Positions 52,575 to 59,986 of a DNA stretch of 64,000 bases are shown one piece after another. Location of the stretch: the NCBI RefSeq assembly GCF_000250635.1, contig NC_016940.1, forward strand, positions 2,466,001-2,530,000, written 5' to 3'. The notes beneath the pieces are model-generated. The model searched no databases and was not told the origin of the DNA. It worked only from the letters and a program-made list of their open reading frames with translations. The position numbers and the translations under genes were made by a program. Numbering within the stretch: the first letter of the stretch is position 1; every line of letters begins with the position of its first letter. This DNA is from Saprospira grandis str. Lewin (GTDB lineage: Bacteria; Bacteroidota; Bacteroidia; Chitinophagales; Saprospiraceae).

Positions 52575-54128
52575 ATGCAAACAGCAGAGCAAATTGACAT
52601 GAGCCAAGTGCTCAAAGAACTAGGATTGGCCGAGGTCAATGCCGGTAGCAGCACAGGCTTAGAGGATTTTCATGAGGCCAATGCGCCCCTGATTTCTTCC
52701 TACTCTCCAGTAGATGGCGCCTTGATCGCTAAGGTATATGCCACTAGCCAGGCCGAATATGAGCGTATCGTATCGGCTGGACAAGCCGCTTTTAAGAGCT
52801 GGAGAACTACGCCTGCCCCTCAACGTGGCGAAATCGTTCGCCAATATGGAGAAGCATTGCGCCGCCACAAAGACGCTTTGGGCCGCCTAGTGTCTTATGA
52901 AATGGGAAAAAGCCTGCAAGAAGGCTGGGGTGAAGTACAGGAAATGATTGATATCTGTGACTTTGCTGTTGGACTTTCGCGCCAACTTTATGGCCTCAGC
53001 ATGAAATCGGAGCGCCCCAACCACAGAATGTATGAGCAATGGCATCCGCTAGGGATCGTAGGGATTATCTCTGCCTTTAATTTCCCCGTGGCCGTTTGGT
53101 CTTGGAATGCCATGATTGCCCTCGTTTGTGGCGATGTTTGTATCTGGAAAGGCTCTGAAAAGGCTCCTCTTTGTGCTATTGCTTGCCAGAATATCTTGAA
53201 AGAGGTTTTGCAAGAGAATAAATTGCCCGAAGGACTTTCGGCAATCGTTACTGGCGATTATCATGTAGGGGAATGGATGACCAATGACGAGCGCATTCCA
53301 TTGATCTCTGCTACAGGTTCTAGCCGTATGGGCCGCATTGTGGGCCAAACAGTAGCTGGCCGCTTTGGTAAAACCCTTTTGGAATTGGGCGGAAACAACG
53401 CCATTATCGTTACGCCTCAGGCTGACCTAAAAGTGACCCTAACCGCTACCATCTTTGGTGCCGTAGGTACTTGCGGACAGCGTTGTACGTCTACTCGTCG
53501 CCTCATCGTTCACGATTCTGTTTATGATAAAGTAAAAGAGTTGTTGGTGAATGCTTACCCCCAACTTCGCATTGGTAATCCTTTGGACCAGAATAACCAT
53601 GTTGGTCCATTGATCGACCAAGATTCTGTAAACACTTATCTAGCCGCTATTGAAGCCGCTAAAGCCGCTGGCGGAAACGTCTTGGTTGAAGGGGGTGTAT
53701 TGGAAGGTGAAGGTTATGAAAGCGGTTGCTATGTGAAGCCTTGTTTGATTGAGGTAAGCGAGCAATTTGATATCGTAAAAACAGAAACTTTTGCCCCTAT
53801 CCTTTACTTGCTCAAGTACAGCGATTTGGAAGAGGCCATTGCCATGCAAAATGATGTTCCTCAAGGATTGTCTTCGGCCATTATGACCGATTCTATCCGC
53901 GAGGCCGAGCTCTTCCTTTCTGCTCAGGGTTCTGATTGCGGAATTGCCAACGTAAACATTGGTACTTCTGGAGCTGAAATTGGAGGTGCTTTTGGTGGAG
54001 AAAAAGAAACTGGTGGAGGACGTGAGTCGGGCTCTGACGCTTGGAAGGCCTATATGCGTCGCCAAACCAATACGATTAACTATGGTGCAGATGTACCTTT
54101 GGCGCAGGGAATCAAATTTGATTTCTAA
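52575..54128 (+). CDS. ALDH7-type aldehyde dehydrogenase (aminoadipate semialdehyde dehydrogenase)
   Basis: A 517-residue NAD-dependent enzyme, probably oxidising alpha-aminoadipate semialdehyde (piperideine-6-carboxylate) in lysine breakdown. The catalytic Glu-270 is in TLLELGGNNAIIV and the nucleophile Cys-304 in GTCGQRCTSTRR. The ALDH7 (antiquitin) signature is seen near the C-terminus: NIGTSGAEIGGAFGGEKETG, GRESGSDAWKAYMRRQTN and TINYG. The substrate is inferred from the subfamily. It has its own promoter and a terminator, so it is monocistronic. Confidence 0.93.
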   Translation: MQTAEQIDMSQVLKELGLAEVNAGSSTGLEDFHEANAPLISSYSPVDGALIAKVYATSQAEYERIVSAGQAAFKSWRTTPAPQRGEIVRQYGEALRRHKDALGRLVSYEMGKSLQEGWGEVQEMIDICDFAVGLSRQLYGLSMKSERPNHRMYEQWHPLGIVGIISAFNFPVAVWSWNAMIALVCGDVCIWKGSEKAPLCAIACQNILKEVLQENKLPEGLSAIVTGDYHVGEWMTNDERIPLISATGSSRMGRIVGQTVAGRFGKTLLELGGNNAIIVTPQADLKVTLTATIFGAVGTCGQRCTSTRRLIVHDSVYDKVKELLVNAYPQLRIGNPLDQNNHVGPLIDQDSVNTYLAAIEAAKAAGGNVLVEGGVLEGEGYESGCYVKPCLIEVSEQFDIVKTETFAPILYLLKYSDLEEAIAMQNDVPQGLSSAIMTDSIREAELFLSAQGSDCGIANVNIGTSGAEIGGAFGGEKETGGGRESGSDAWKAYMRRQTNTINYGADVPLAQGIKFDF

Positions 54129-54148
54129 GCTAAATAGCTAATTACTAA

Positions 54149-54182
54149 GGGGCTGCGGAAGATCTTTCGCAGCCCTTTTTTT
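54149..54182 (+). terminator. Rho-independent terminator after the aldehyde dehydrogenase gene
   Basis: GGGGCTGCGGAAGAT-CTTTCGCAGCCC with a T-run of eight. Confidence 0.88.
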
Positions 54183-54265
54183 GTATAATAAGTCAGGAAA
54201 AATAAACAGGCATTAAACCTCGGCCCTTTTGGGGTATCCTAGAAGCGAAACAAGGAAGATGGTCT

Positions 54266-54844
54266 ATGAACAAAATGAAAATGGCCCTAGAAGAAAGTAG
54301 TTACCTACAACCAGAAGAGCAAGAATTGCTACAGCAACTCCAAATGCCGCTAAGCTTCGAGCGTGCTTTTAGCCAGTTGGTGCAACAATATCAAGAGCGC
54401 CTATACTGGCATTTGAGAGGAATGCTAGGCCCTCATGAAGAAGCCGATGAGGTCTTGCAAAATACCTTTATTAAGGTCTATAAGGGGATTGATAAGTTTA
54501 GAGGACAGTCTAAACTCTATACCTGGCTCTACCGAATTGCCACCAATGAGGCCCTGAGCCACTTGCGCAAGCGCAAGCGGCATCGGACCGAAAGTCTGGA
54601 GCTTTTGGACCATCAGGCGCCCGCCCAAGCCGATAGCTACTTGCCCGCAGAAGATATTCAAAACCTATTGCAAGAGGCTATCGCCCTTTTGCCCGATAGA
54701 CAGCGACAAGTATTTTTGCTTCGCTACTATGATGAAATGCCCTATCAAGATATGGCCGAGATCCTAGAACTTTCGGTCGGTAGCCTGAAGGCCAGTTATC
54801 ATCATGCCGTGAAAAAAATTGAAAACTACATTAAACAGCAATAA
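54266..54844 (+). CDS. ECF-type RNA polymerase sigma factor
   Basis: 192 residues. Region 2 includes EEADEVLQNTFIKVYKGID and YTWLYRIATNEALSHLRKR. The linker is short, and region 4 has LLPDRQRQVFLLRYYDEMPY then DMAEILELSVGSLKASYHHA, a helix-turn-helix for -35 recognition. It lacks region 3, as is typical for ECF sigma factors. One base separates its stop from the next start, and the downstream pair looks like its regulator and output. Confidence 0.95.
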   Translation: MNKMKMALEESSYLQPEEQELLQQLQMPLSFERAFSQLVQQYQERLYWHLRGMLGPHEEADEVLQNTFIKVYKGIDKFRGQSKLYTWLYRIATNEALSHLRKRKRHRTESLELLDHQAPAQADSYLPAEDIQNLLQEAIALLPDRQRQVFLLRYYDEMPYQDMAEILELSVGSLKASYHHAVKKIENYIKQQ

Positions 54845-54845
54845 G

Positions 54846-55487
54846 ATGAAGGACCCCAAAAAAGGAGCAGAAGTTTGGGCAGAGCTAGCGGATATGAGTC
54901 CGCTCTTGGCCAAGCATCGGCAGCCCTTGCCCCAAAGTCGAACTGCTCCCCCAAGGGATTATTTCCAAAAATTACCCCAGCGCCTAGAAGAGCGCCTGCA
55001 GGCCGAAGACGAACTGGCTAGTATCAGTCCCTTTTTGGCCCAACATAAAAAGCCCTTAGCGGAAGAACGCAGCGCTCCCCCAATTGGCTACTTTGAGCAA
55101 AACCTCTTGGACCTCAAGAAGAATAGAGCTCGGAAAAAGAAGAACCGCCTTTGGCCAAAATTAGGCCTAGCTGCCTCTGTGGCCCTATTGGCGGGAGCTG
55201 TTAGCTTTTGGCTATTCTCCAGCCCTCGGCTCAACAACAACAGCATGGCCATCAATAGTGAAATGGCCGAAACCTACCTCTTGGCCGAACTCGATGATTT
55301 GCCTATGGATGACCTCATGGCTTATGTCGATGATCAGACCTTGGACCAACTAGAAGCCAATTTGCTTCCCCCAGCCAATGGCATTAGCCTAGAAAACGAA
55401 CTACTAGAAGAAACAAACAACGACGAGCTTCAAGAGTATCTAGATCTGGATGTTCTAGACGATCTTGAAGATGATTTGCTCAACTAA
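54846..55487 (+). CDS. Membrane protein, probable anti-sigma partner, with a duplicated N-terminal motif
   Basis: 213 residues from the ATG at 54846. Two similar cytoplasmic units, MSPLLAKHRQPLPQSRTAPP and ISPFLAQHKKPLAEERSAPP, each followed by xxYF, sit at residues about 15-45 and 68-100. One membrane helix (LGLAASVALLAGAVSFWLF) and an acidic periplasmic tail rich in Asp, Glu and Leu follow. Position directly after an ECF sigma gene and the topology suggest an anti-sigma factor. It lacks the zinc-binding motif of the ZAS class. The role is inferred. Confidence 0.85.
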   Translation: MKDPKKGAEVWAELADMSPLLAKHRQPLPQSRTAPPRDYFQKLPQRLEERLQAEDELASISPFLAQHKKPLAEERSAPPIGYFEQNLLDLKKNRARKKKNRLWPKLGLAASVALLAGAVSFWLFSSPRLNNNSMAINSEMAETYLLAELDDLPMDDLMAYVDDQTLDQLEANLLPPANGISLENELLEETNNDELQEYLDLDVLDDLEDDLLN

Positions 55488-55535
55488 GCTGCTTCAACAG
55501 GCAGTTCCTAAACAACAATCTAAATTCTGATGACT

Positions 55536-56075
55536 ATGAAATATTTATCATTTATGATGCTACTCTTATTGGGTGGCTTGGGCCTCAATGCACAACCCCC
55601 GGTAGATGGCCCCAAAGAAGACGGTCCCCGCAAGGAGCGTATGCAAGCCCTTCGCATTGCGTATTTAACCAAAGAGCTAGAATTGTCTAGTGATGAGGCT
55701 AAAAAGTTTTGGCCCGTATACGAGGCCTTTAAAGAAGAGAAAAAAGCTTTGCGCAAAGCAGGCAAAGCCCTACATCAAAAAGATCTGGCTTTGATGTCAG
55801 ACAAAGAGGTAGAGGGTGCTTTTGAAGAAAGAATGAAGCTCAAAGAAAAGCATATTGCCCTAGAGCGCAAATACCATAAGGAGTTTAAAAAGGTTTTACC
55901 TTTGCGCAAAGTACTCATGCTTCAAAAGGCTGAAAGAGGCTTTAAAAGAGAGGTGCTCAAGGCCATGAAAGGCCATCATAAAGATGGAAAACATCATGGC
56001 GGCAAGCACCGCAGAGGGGGCAAGCATCATCGCGGAGAGCGTGGCGATGGTCCTCCTCCGCCCCCCAGAGATTAG
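55536..56075 (+). CDS. Spy/CnrX-like periplasmic protein with a His-rich tail
   Basis: About 179 residues (start ATG 55536, or 55530). A signal peptide (LSFMMLLLLGGLGLNAQ) precedes a helical hairpin resembling Spy/CpxP and heavy-metal sensor proteins: RIAYLTKELELSSDEAKKFW then VYEAFKEEKKALRKAGKAL. The tail, about 35 residues, is extremely rich in His, Lys, Arg and Gly (HHKDGKHHGGKHRRGGKHH), then prolines. It could bind metal ions or act as a chaperone. As third gene after a sigma and a putative anti-sigma, it may sense envelope or metal stress. That link is inference. Confidence 0.85.
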   Translation: MKYLSFMMLLLLGGLGLNAQPPVDGPKEDGPRKERMQALRIAYLTKELELSSDEAKKFWPVYEAFKEEKKALRKAGKALHQKDLALMSDKEVEGAFEERMKLKEKHIALERKYHKEFKKVLPLRKVLMLQKAERGFKREVLKAMKGHHKDGKHHGGKHRRGGKHHRGERGDGPPPPPRD

Positions 56076-56102
56076 GGTTAATCTCAGTCATGCTTTGGAA
56101 AA

Positions 56103-56133
56103 GAAGGTCTGCTTTGGCGGGCCTTTTTTTTTG
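56103..56133 (+). terminator. Rho-independent terminator of the sigma-factor operon
   Basis: AAGGTCTGC / GCGGGCCTT stem (with G-T pairs) followed by a T-run of eight. Repeat copy 20 starts five bases later. Confidence 0.75.
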
Positions 56134-56137
56134 TTTT

Positions 56138-56263
56138 GGGGCCTGCCGCCTTCGGCGGCCGGGCCCTTGCAGGGCTCGCAGGTCTGCTCGGCCCTTCGCT
56201 TTTTTCGCTACGCTCAAAAAGCTTGGTCTGCCGCTTCGCGGCCCCCTTTCAGGCCCCTAGGCC
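56138..56263 (+). repeat. GC-rich three-hairpin repeat, copy 20
   Basis: TTTTGGGGCC, hairpin GCCGCC-TTC-GGCGGC, CGGGCCCTTGCAGGGCTCGC, GGTCTGCTCGGCCC, hairpin CGCTTTTTTCGC..AAAAAGC, GGTCTG, CCGC-TTC-GCGG and AGGCCCCTAGGCC. Confidence 0.9.
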
Positions 56264-56294
56264 GAAGCGCAGGGCTTTGGTTTGGCCTTCCTTT

Positions 56295-56615
56295 CTACCA
56301 AGCAGAGACCCCATCTTCTTCATCGGCTTCTTTTTGGGGATAAGCTTGGCGGTAGGCCCATTTTTCTTTGGCCCGAGCAATAAACAATTGGGCCAGTAAA
56401 ATATTGATGGCTTCATTTTGGGGCTGCTCCAAAATCTGTCGGACCTTATGTTCGGGAATATCCCAGCGGTAACAAAGCTGAAAAAAAGCCTCTTGCAGAG
56501 GATCTAGATAGGGGAGTAGGGCTTGGGCCAAAGCTTCTTCTAATTGGGCCTCTTCTTGGGCCTGTAAAGCGGGAAAATCCTTGGCCAAAATAGTACTTAA
56601 GGCAGAAATCGACAT
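56295..56615 (-). CDS. Small helical protein of unknown function (106 aa)
   Basis: A 106-residue acidic, all-helical protein with start MSISALSTILAKDFPALQ at 56615. The frame is open further upstream only because it runs through repeat copy 21, so the longer version is not credible. Seen: PYLDPLQEAFFQLCYRWDIP and EAINILLAQLFIARAKEKW. No motif is recognised. It is not obviously in an operon, with repeats on both sides. Confidence 0.75.
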   Translation of the reverse strand: MSISALSTILAKDFPALQAQEEAQLEEALAQALLPYLDPLQEAFFQLCYRWDIPEHKVRQILEQPQNEAINILLAQLFIARAKEKWAYRQAYPQKEADEEDGVSAW

Positions 56616-56651
56616 GGCTGTATATTTTTGGATGTAGAGGAGCGAAGCGAC

Positions 56652-56781
56652 TGGCTGAGGGATGGAAAAGGGTGGCCCGAAGGGCCAGACCCAGCAAAAA
56701 TGCGAAGCATTTTTTGCGCAGGGCCGAGCAGACCTGCGAGCCCTGACACAGCCCGACCCGCCCGCAGGGCGGGGCAGCCCC
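56652..56781 (-). repeat. GC-rich three-hairpin repeat, copy 21 (CCATCCC subtype)
   Basis: Minus-strand reading: T-tract GGGGCTGCCCC, GCCC-TGC-GGGC, GGTCGGGCTGTGTCAGGGCT, CGCAGGTCTGCTCGGCCC, hairpin GCGCAAAAAATGC..ATTTTTGC, GGTCTGG, CCC-TTC-GGG and CCATCCCTCAGCC. Confidence 0.9.
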
Positions 56782-56790
56782 AAAAAAAAA

Positions 56791-57351
56791 TTAACCCTCA
56801 GCGAGATAGCAATCCTCTAGTTTTTTGGCCCAATAGCTAGGGGGCTGTTCATTGAGCAGGGCTTGATTTCGGATAGGAATATTTTCGGGCTGCGGATAAT
56901 GGGCCAGGGCCAGTTCCATTTCTGCCTCTCGGATGAGGTGGAGCATGGGAAAGGGCGAGCGGTTGCTATAATGGCTGCTGGCCTGTTCATCTTCGCCAGC
57001 AAAAAGGTATTTGGGATGAAAACTGGCGAGTTGATAATGGCCGCGCAAATTGAGTTGGTCAATGAGCAGATCGGCCAGATCGAGCAGGTCTAGATAATCA
57101 AAAAACTGGGTAAAGCCGCTTTCAAAAATGAGCAAGCTCGTACTAATTTCTGGATGAGCTTGTAGTTCTTGCAAAGCCTGTTCAAGGTCCAGCAGGGCCG
57201 CTTCTACGGTTTGGGCCTTAGAGCTGTGGTAGGCAATACGATTTTGGCGGTGTGGGGCATAGGCAAAAGGGCAAAGTTGGAGGTCGAGCACCACTGATTT
57301 TAGCCAAGCTTGGGTAGCTGGAATCGCCTTAGAATTTTTATTTTCTTGCAT
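56791..57351 (-). CDS. DUF1415 family protein
   Basis: 186 residues. The family hallmarks appear: ATQAWLKSVVLDLQLCPFA near the start, then ESGFTQFFDYLDLLDLADLL, GHYQLASFHPKYLFAGE and NRSPFPMLHLIREAEMELAL. DUF1415 proteins are small cytoplasmic proteins without a known activity. Divergent from the MazG-like gene. Confidence 0.88.
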   Translation of the reverse strand: MQENKNSKAIPATQAWLKSVVLDLQLCPFAYAPHRQNRIAYHSSKAQTVEAALLDLEQALQELQAHPEISTSLLIFESGFTQFFDYLDLLDLADLLIDQLNLRGHYQLASFHPKYLFAGEDEQASSHYSNRSPFPMLHLIREAEMELALAHYPQPENIPIRNQALLNEQPPSYWAKKLEDCYLAEG

Positions 57352-57404
57352 AAAAGCTTATTTTGAACAAGTTCTGGACGAAGATAAAGAATGCAAATTA
57401 GAAT

Positions 57405-57746
57405 ATGGAAATAAAAGAAGCACAGGCCGCCGTAGACCATTGGATCAAGACGGTAGGCGTTCGTTATTATAATGAGTTGACCAATACGGCCATCTTGATG
57501 GAAGAGGTGGGGGAGTTGGCTCGTTTGATGGCTCGCATATATGGGGAGCAATCCTTTAAGCGGCCTGAAGATGAGGCGAATGCTCAGGAGAACTTGGGCA
57601 GTGAGATGGGCGATATTTTGTTTGTATTGCTCTGTTTGGCCAATCAGACCGGGGTAGATTTGGGCCAAGCCTTGGAGGATATTATGGAAAAGCGCAAAAT
57701 TCGGGATGCCGAGCGGCATGCCAACAACCCCAAATTGAAATCATAG
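57405..57746 (+). CDS. MazG-like nucleotide pyrophosphohydrolase
   Basis: 113 residues with an all-alpha MazG/iMazG fold. The metal-binding motifs MEEVGELARLMARI (ExxE) and LGSEMGDILFVLLCLANQTG (ExxD) are intact. It hydrolyses nucleoside triphosphates, probably non-canonical ones, to monophosphates. Short single-domain enzymes of this kind are common in Bacteroidota. It lies 28 bases before serC and is probably co-transcribed. Confidence 0.9.
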   Translation: MEIKEAQAAVDHWIKTVGVRYYNELTNTAILMEEVGELARLMARIYGEQSFKRPEDEANAQENLGSEMGDILFVLLCLANQTGVDLGQALEDIMEKRKIRDAERHANNPKLKS

Positions 57747-57774
57747 GCCCTAGTTGGCTGACAAAAAGAACCTT

Positions 57775-58842
57775 ATGAAGAAGCATAATTTTTCGGCTGG
57801 ACCAGCCATTTTACCCGCCACAGTTTTGGCCGAAGCGGCCGAGGCGGTAAAAGAATTTGGACAAGAAGGGCTATCTATTTTAGAGATGTCGCATCGTTCT
57901 AAGCCGATTACGGCTGTAGTGGATGAGGCTCGGGATTTGGTGCGGGAACTCTTGGAGCTAGAAGATGACTTTGAGGTACTTTTCCTAACGGGAGGGGCTT
58001 CCTCGCAGTTTTTTATGGTCCCGATGAACTTGTTGGGAGAAGGCGAAACGGCGGCTTATATTGATACGGGGACATGGGCGACCAAAGCCATCAAAGAGGC
58101 CAAAAACTTTGGAGAGGTAGTCGTTGTGGGTAGTTCTGCGGATAAAGACTATACGTATATTCCCAAAGCTTGTCAGATTCCGGCCCATTGCAAATACCTG
58201 CATATAACGACCAACAATACCGTTCGGGGGAGTCAGTTTCATCATTTGCCAGAGCGTCCCGAGGGTTGTTTATTGGTTGCGGATATGTCATCAGACATTT
58301 TTAGTCGCCCGATTGATGCCAACCAATACGACTTAATTTATGCTGGGGCGCAGAAGAACTTGGGGCCAGCGGGAGTGACCTTAGTGATTGTCCGCAAATC
58401 TATTTTGGGCAACATCCAGCGTCAGATTCCGACCATGCTCGATTATCAGACGCATGTCAAAAAGGGCTCGATGTTTAATACACCGCCGGTATATCCCATT
58501 TATGTATCTATGTTGACCTTGCGATGGATTCAGGGGCAGGGTGGCTTAAAGGCCATGCAGCGTCGGAATAAAGAAAAGGCCGATTTGTTGTATCAGGCGG
58601 TAGAGGCGCATCCTAATTTCCGTCCCACCGTAGCCAAGGCGGATCGTTCTATCATGAACGCCTGTTTTGTGGCGGATACGGCAGCGCATGAGGCGGCCTT
58701 TTTGGCCTATTGCGAGGCCAATGGCATTAGTGGTTTGAAGGGCCACCGATCGGTGGGGGGCTTTCGGGCTTCTATGTACAATGCTATGGATTTGGCATCG
58801 GTGCAACATCTCGTTGATTTGCTGAACAACTTTAAGCCATAG
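57775..58842 (+). CDS. serC: Phosphoserine aminotransferase
   Basis: 355 residues from the ATG at 57775 (the TTG at 57754 is in frame but unnecessary). A PLP enzyme that converts 3-phosphohydroxypyruvate and glutamate to phosphoserine in serine and pyridoxal synthesis. Motifs: KHNFSAGPAILPATVL, EMSHRSKPI, FLTGGASSQFFMVPMNL, then the PLP lysine in YAGAQKNLGPAGVTLV, TPPVYPIYV and GLKGHRSVGGFRASMYN. Ends in a strong terminator. Confidence 0.97.
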   Translation: MKKHNFSAGPAILPATVLAEAAEAVKEFGQEGLSILEMSHRSKPITAVVDEARDLVRELLELEDDFEVLFLTGGASSQFFMVPMNLLGEGETAAYIDTGTWATKAIKEAKNFGEVVVVGSSADKDYTYIPKACQIPAHCKYLHITTNNTVRGSQFHHLPERPEGCLLVADMSSDIFSRPIDANQYDLIYAGAQKNLGPAGVTLVIVRKSILGNIQRQIPTMLDYQTHVKKGSMFNTPPVYPIYVSMLTLRWIQGQGGLKAMQRRNKEKADLLYQAVEAHPNFRPTVAKADRSIMNACFVADTAAHEAAFLAYCEANGISGLKGHRSVGGFRASMYNAMDLASVQHLVDLLNNFKP

Positions 58843-58851
58843 GGAAAATGC

Positions 58852-58887
58852 AAAAGCCCTCGCCTGAAATTGGGCGAGGGCTTTCTT
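58852..58887. terminator. Terminator between serC and the converging secreted-protein gene
   Basis: AAAGCCCTCGCC / GGGCGAGGGCTTT with a T-rich 3' side and A-rich 5' side. Likely bidirectional. Confidence 0.88.
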
Positions 58888-58905
58888 TCTAAAAATAGCT
58901 TGTAC

Positions 58906-59295
58906 TTATTCAAAAATGACGCTATTGGCTTCTAAAACGAGCTGAGATCCTTCCCCGCCTTTATATTCGCTATAGGGGGTTGCTTTTGTGGGCTCGCCAT
59001 TGAGGTCGATCACCCAGAAGTGATGAACGGGAGCATCTTCTACTAGCCCCATCTCCACAACATTTTCATCGGCAGAAATATTGGTCCAGTAGTTTTGGTC
59101 CATAAAAAAGTAGGCTTGGTCTTCTACATCTTTGGTTTGTGCTTTCTGGCTAATATGGGCTTGTCCTTTGTCGTCGTAACGGACCGAAAGCTGTACTTTT
59201 TTGCCGTCAAAGTTATAGGTTTTACCTACCTCATAATGTTGGGCAAAAAGAAAAGAGCTGCAGAATAGGCAGAGGAATAAAAGTAAGTGCTTCAT
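58906..59295 (-). CDS. Small secreted protein of unknown function (129 aa)
   Basis: The signal peptide is LLLFLCLFCSSFLFAQ. The mature part is beta-rich (KTYNFDGKKVQLSVRYDD, VHHFWVIDLNGEPTKATPY), without cysteines or a recognisable motif. Single gene. Confidence 0.82.
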   Translation of the reverse strand: MKHLLLFLCLFCSSFLFAQHYEVGKTYNFDGKKVQLSVRYDDKGQAHISQKAQTKDVEDQAYFFMDQNYWTNISADENVVEMGLVEDAPVHHFWVIDLNGEPTKATPYSEYKGGEGSQLVLEANSVIFE

Positions 59296-59394
59296 TGTAT
59301 TTGCTTGTAAAATTATAGAATACTTTAAGATAGTTGTTTTTTATTTACAAGTAGTAGTTAAGATGGTCTTTTTTATGGAATTAGGTCGTTTTCT

Positions 59395-59527
59395 GGGGCT
59401 TGCCCGCCCTGTGGGCGGGCCGGGCTGTGTCAGGGCTCGCAAGTCTGCTCGGCCCTGCGGCCTGACGGCCTTGGTCTGCGGCTACGCCGCCCCCTTTTCC
59501 ATCCCTAAGCCTGCGGCCCTTCGGGCC
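59395..59527 (+). repeat. GC-rich three-hairpin repeat, copy 22
   Basis: GGGGCTTGCCCGCCC-TGT-GGGCGGGC, CGGGCTGTGTCAGGGCTCGC, AAGTCTGCTCGGCCC, GGCC-TGAC-GGCC, GGTCTG, hairpin GCGGC-TAC-GCCGC and CCATCCCTAAGCC. Confidence 0.88.
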
Positions 59528-59545
59528 TGTAGGATGGATATATAC

Positions 59546-59616
59546 CTGTAGGTTGAAACCTACAGCAACAGTGGTATTGCTTCGCAATGCTTATAAATGA
59601 GGGTTGAAACCCTCAT
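59546..59616. repeat. Two short GGTTGAAACC palindromes
   Basis: CTGTAGGTTGAAACCTACAG (59546-59565) and TGAGGGTTGAAACCCTCA (59598-59615). They share the GGTTGAAACC centre with 13415-13434 and 25817-25836 while the outer arms differ and stay paired. Confidence 0.7.
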
Positions 59617-59630
59617 GAAGTTAACGCCAT

Positions 59631-59720
59631 ACTTTAGCAAGGCCAGCTATATGAACAGTGGAGGCCCTTTAGGGCTGACTCTATTGGATTAGCCTAGGGG
59701 CTTGTCCCTAGGCGATGAAC
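59631..59720 (+). mobile_element. Fragment of the MITE-like element
   Basis: Matches 25152-25245 of copy A: TTAGCAAGGCC, GAGGCCCTTTAGGGCTGACT, ATTGGATTAGCCTAGGGGCT and TGTCCCTAGGCGATGAA. Both terminal repeats are missing. Repeat copy 23 begins right after it. Confidence 0.7.
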
Positions 59721-59723
59721 AGC

Positions 59724-59871
59724 AGGCGGCAAAGCCGCCATGGCCGAAGGCCAAACGGCCTAGCGATGTGCAGCAGTGGCCCGCAGGGCCAGACCGAGCC
59801 GCTGAAAGCGGCAAAGGGCCGAGCGAACAGCGAGCTGCGGAACGTAGCGCCCGCCGCAGGCGGGAGGCCCC
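59724..59871 (-). repeat. GC-rich three-hairpin repeat, copy 23
   Basis: Minus-strand reading: TTTTGGGGCCTCCCGCC-TGC-GGCGGGC, GCTACGTTCCGCAGCTCGC, TGTTCGCTCGGCCC, a CCGCTTTCAGCGG hairpin, GGTCTGG, CCC-TGC-GGG, CTGCTGCACATCGCTAGGCC and a GGCGGC-TTT-GCCGCC tail. Confidence 0.88.
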
Positions 59872-59878
59872 AAAACAA

Positions 59879-59967
59879 CAGCGAGCTGCGGAACGACAAC
59901 AAGGCCTTTAGGCCGCAGTTCGACGACCGAAGGGAGTAACCGCCGCAGCTTTGCTGCGAAGGCCCCA
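59879..59967 (-). repeat. Family B repeat next to copy 23
   Basis: Minus-strand reading: TTTGGGGCC, TTCGCAGC-AAAGCTGCGGC, GGTTACTCCCTTCGGTCGTC, GAACTGCGGCC, AGGCCTTGTTGTCG and TTCCGCAGCTCGC. It stands just ahead of the TetR promoter. Confidence 0.8.
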
Positions 59968-59986
59968 AAGAAAAAGGCTAAAAAAA

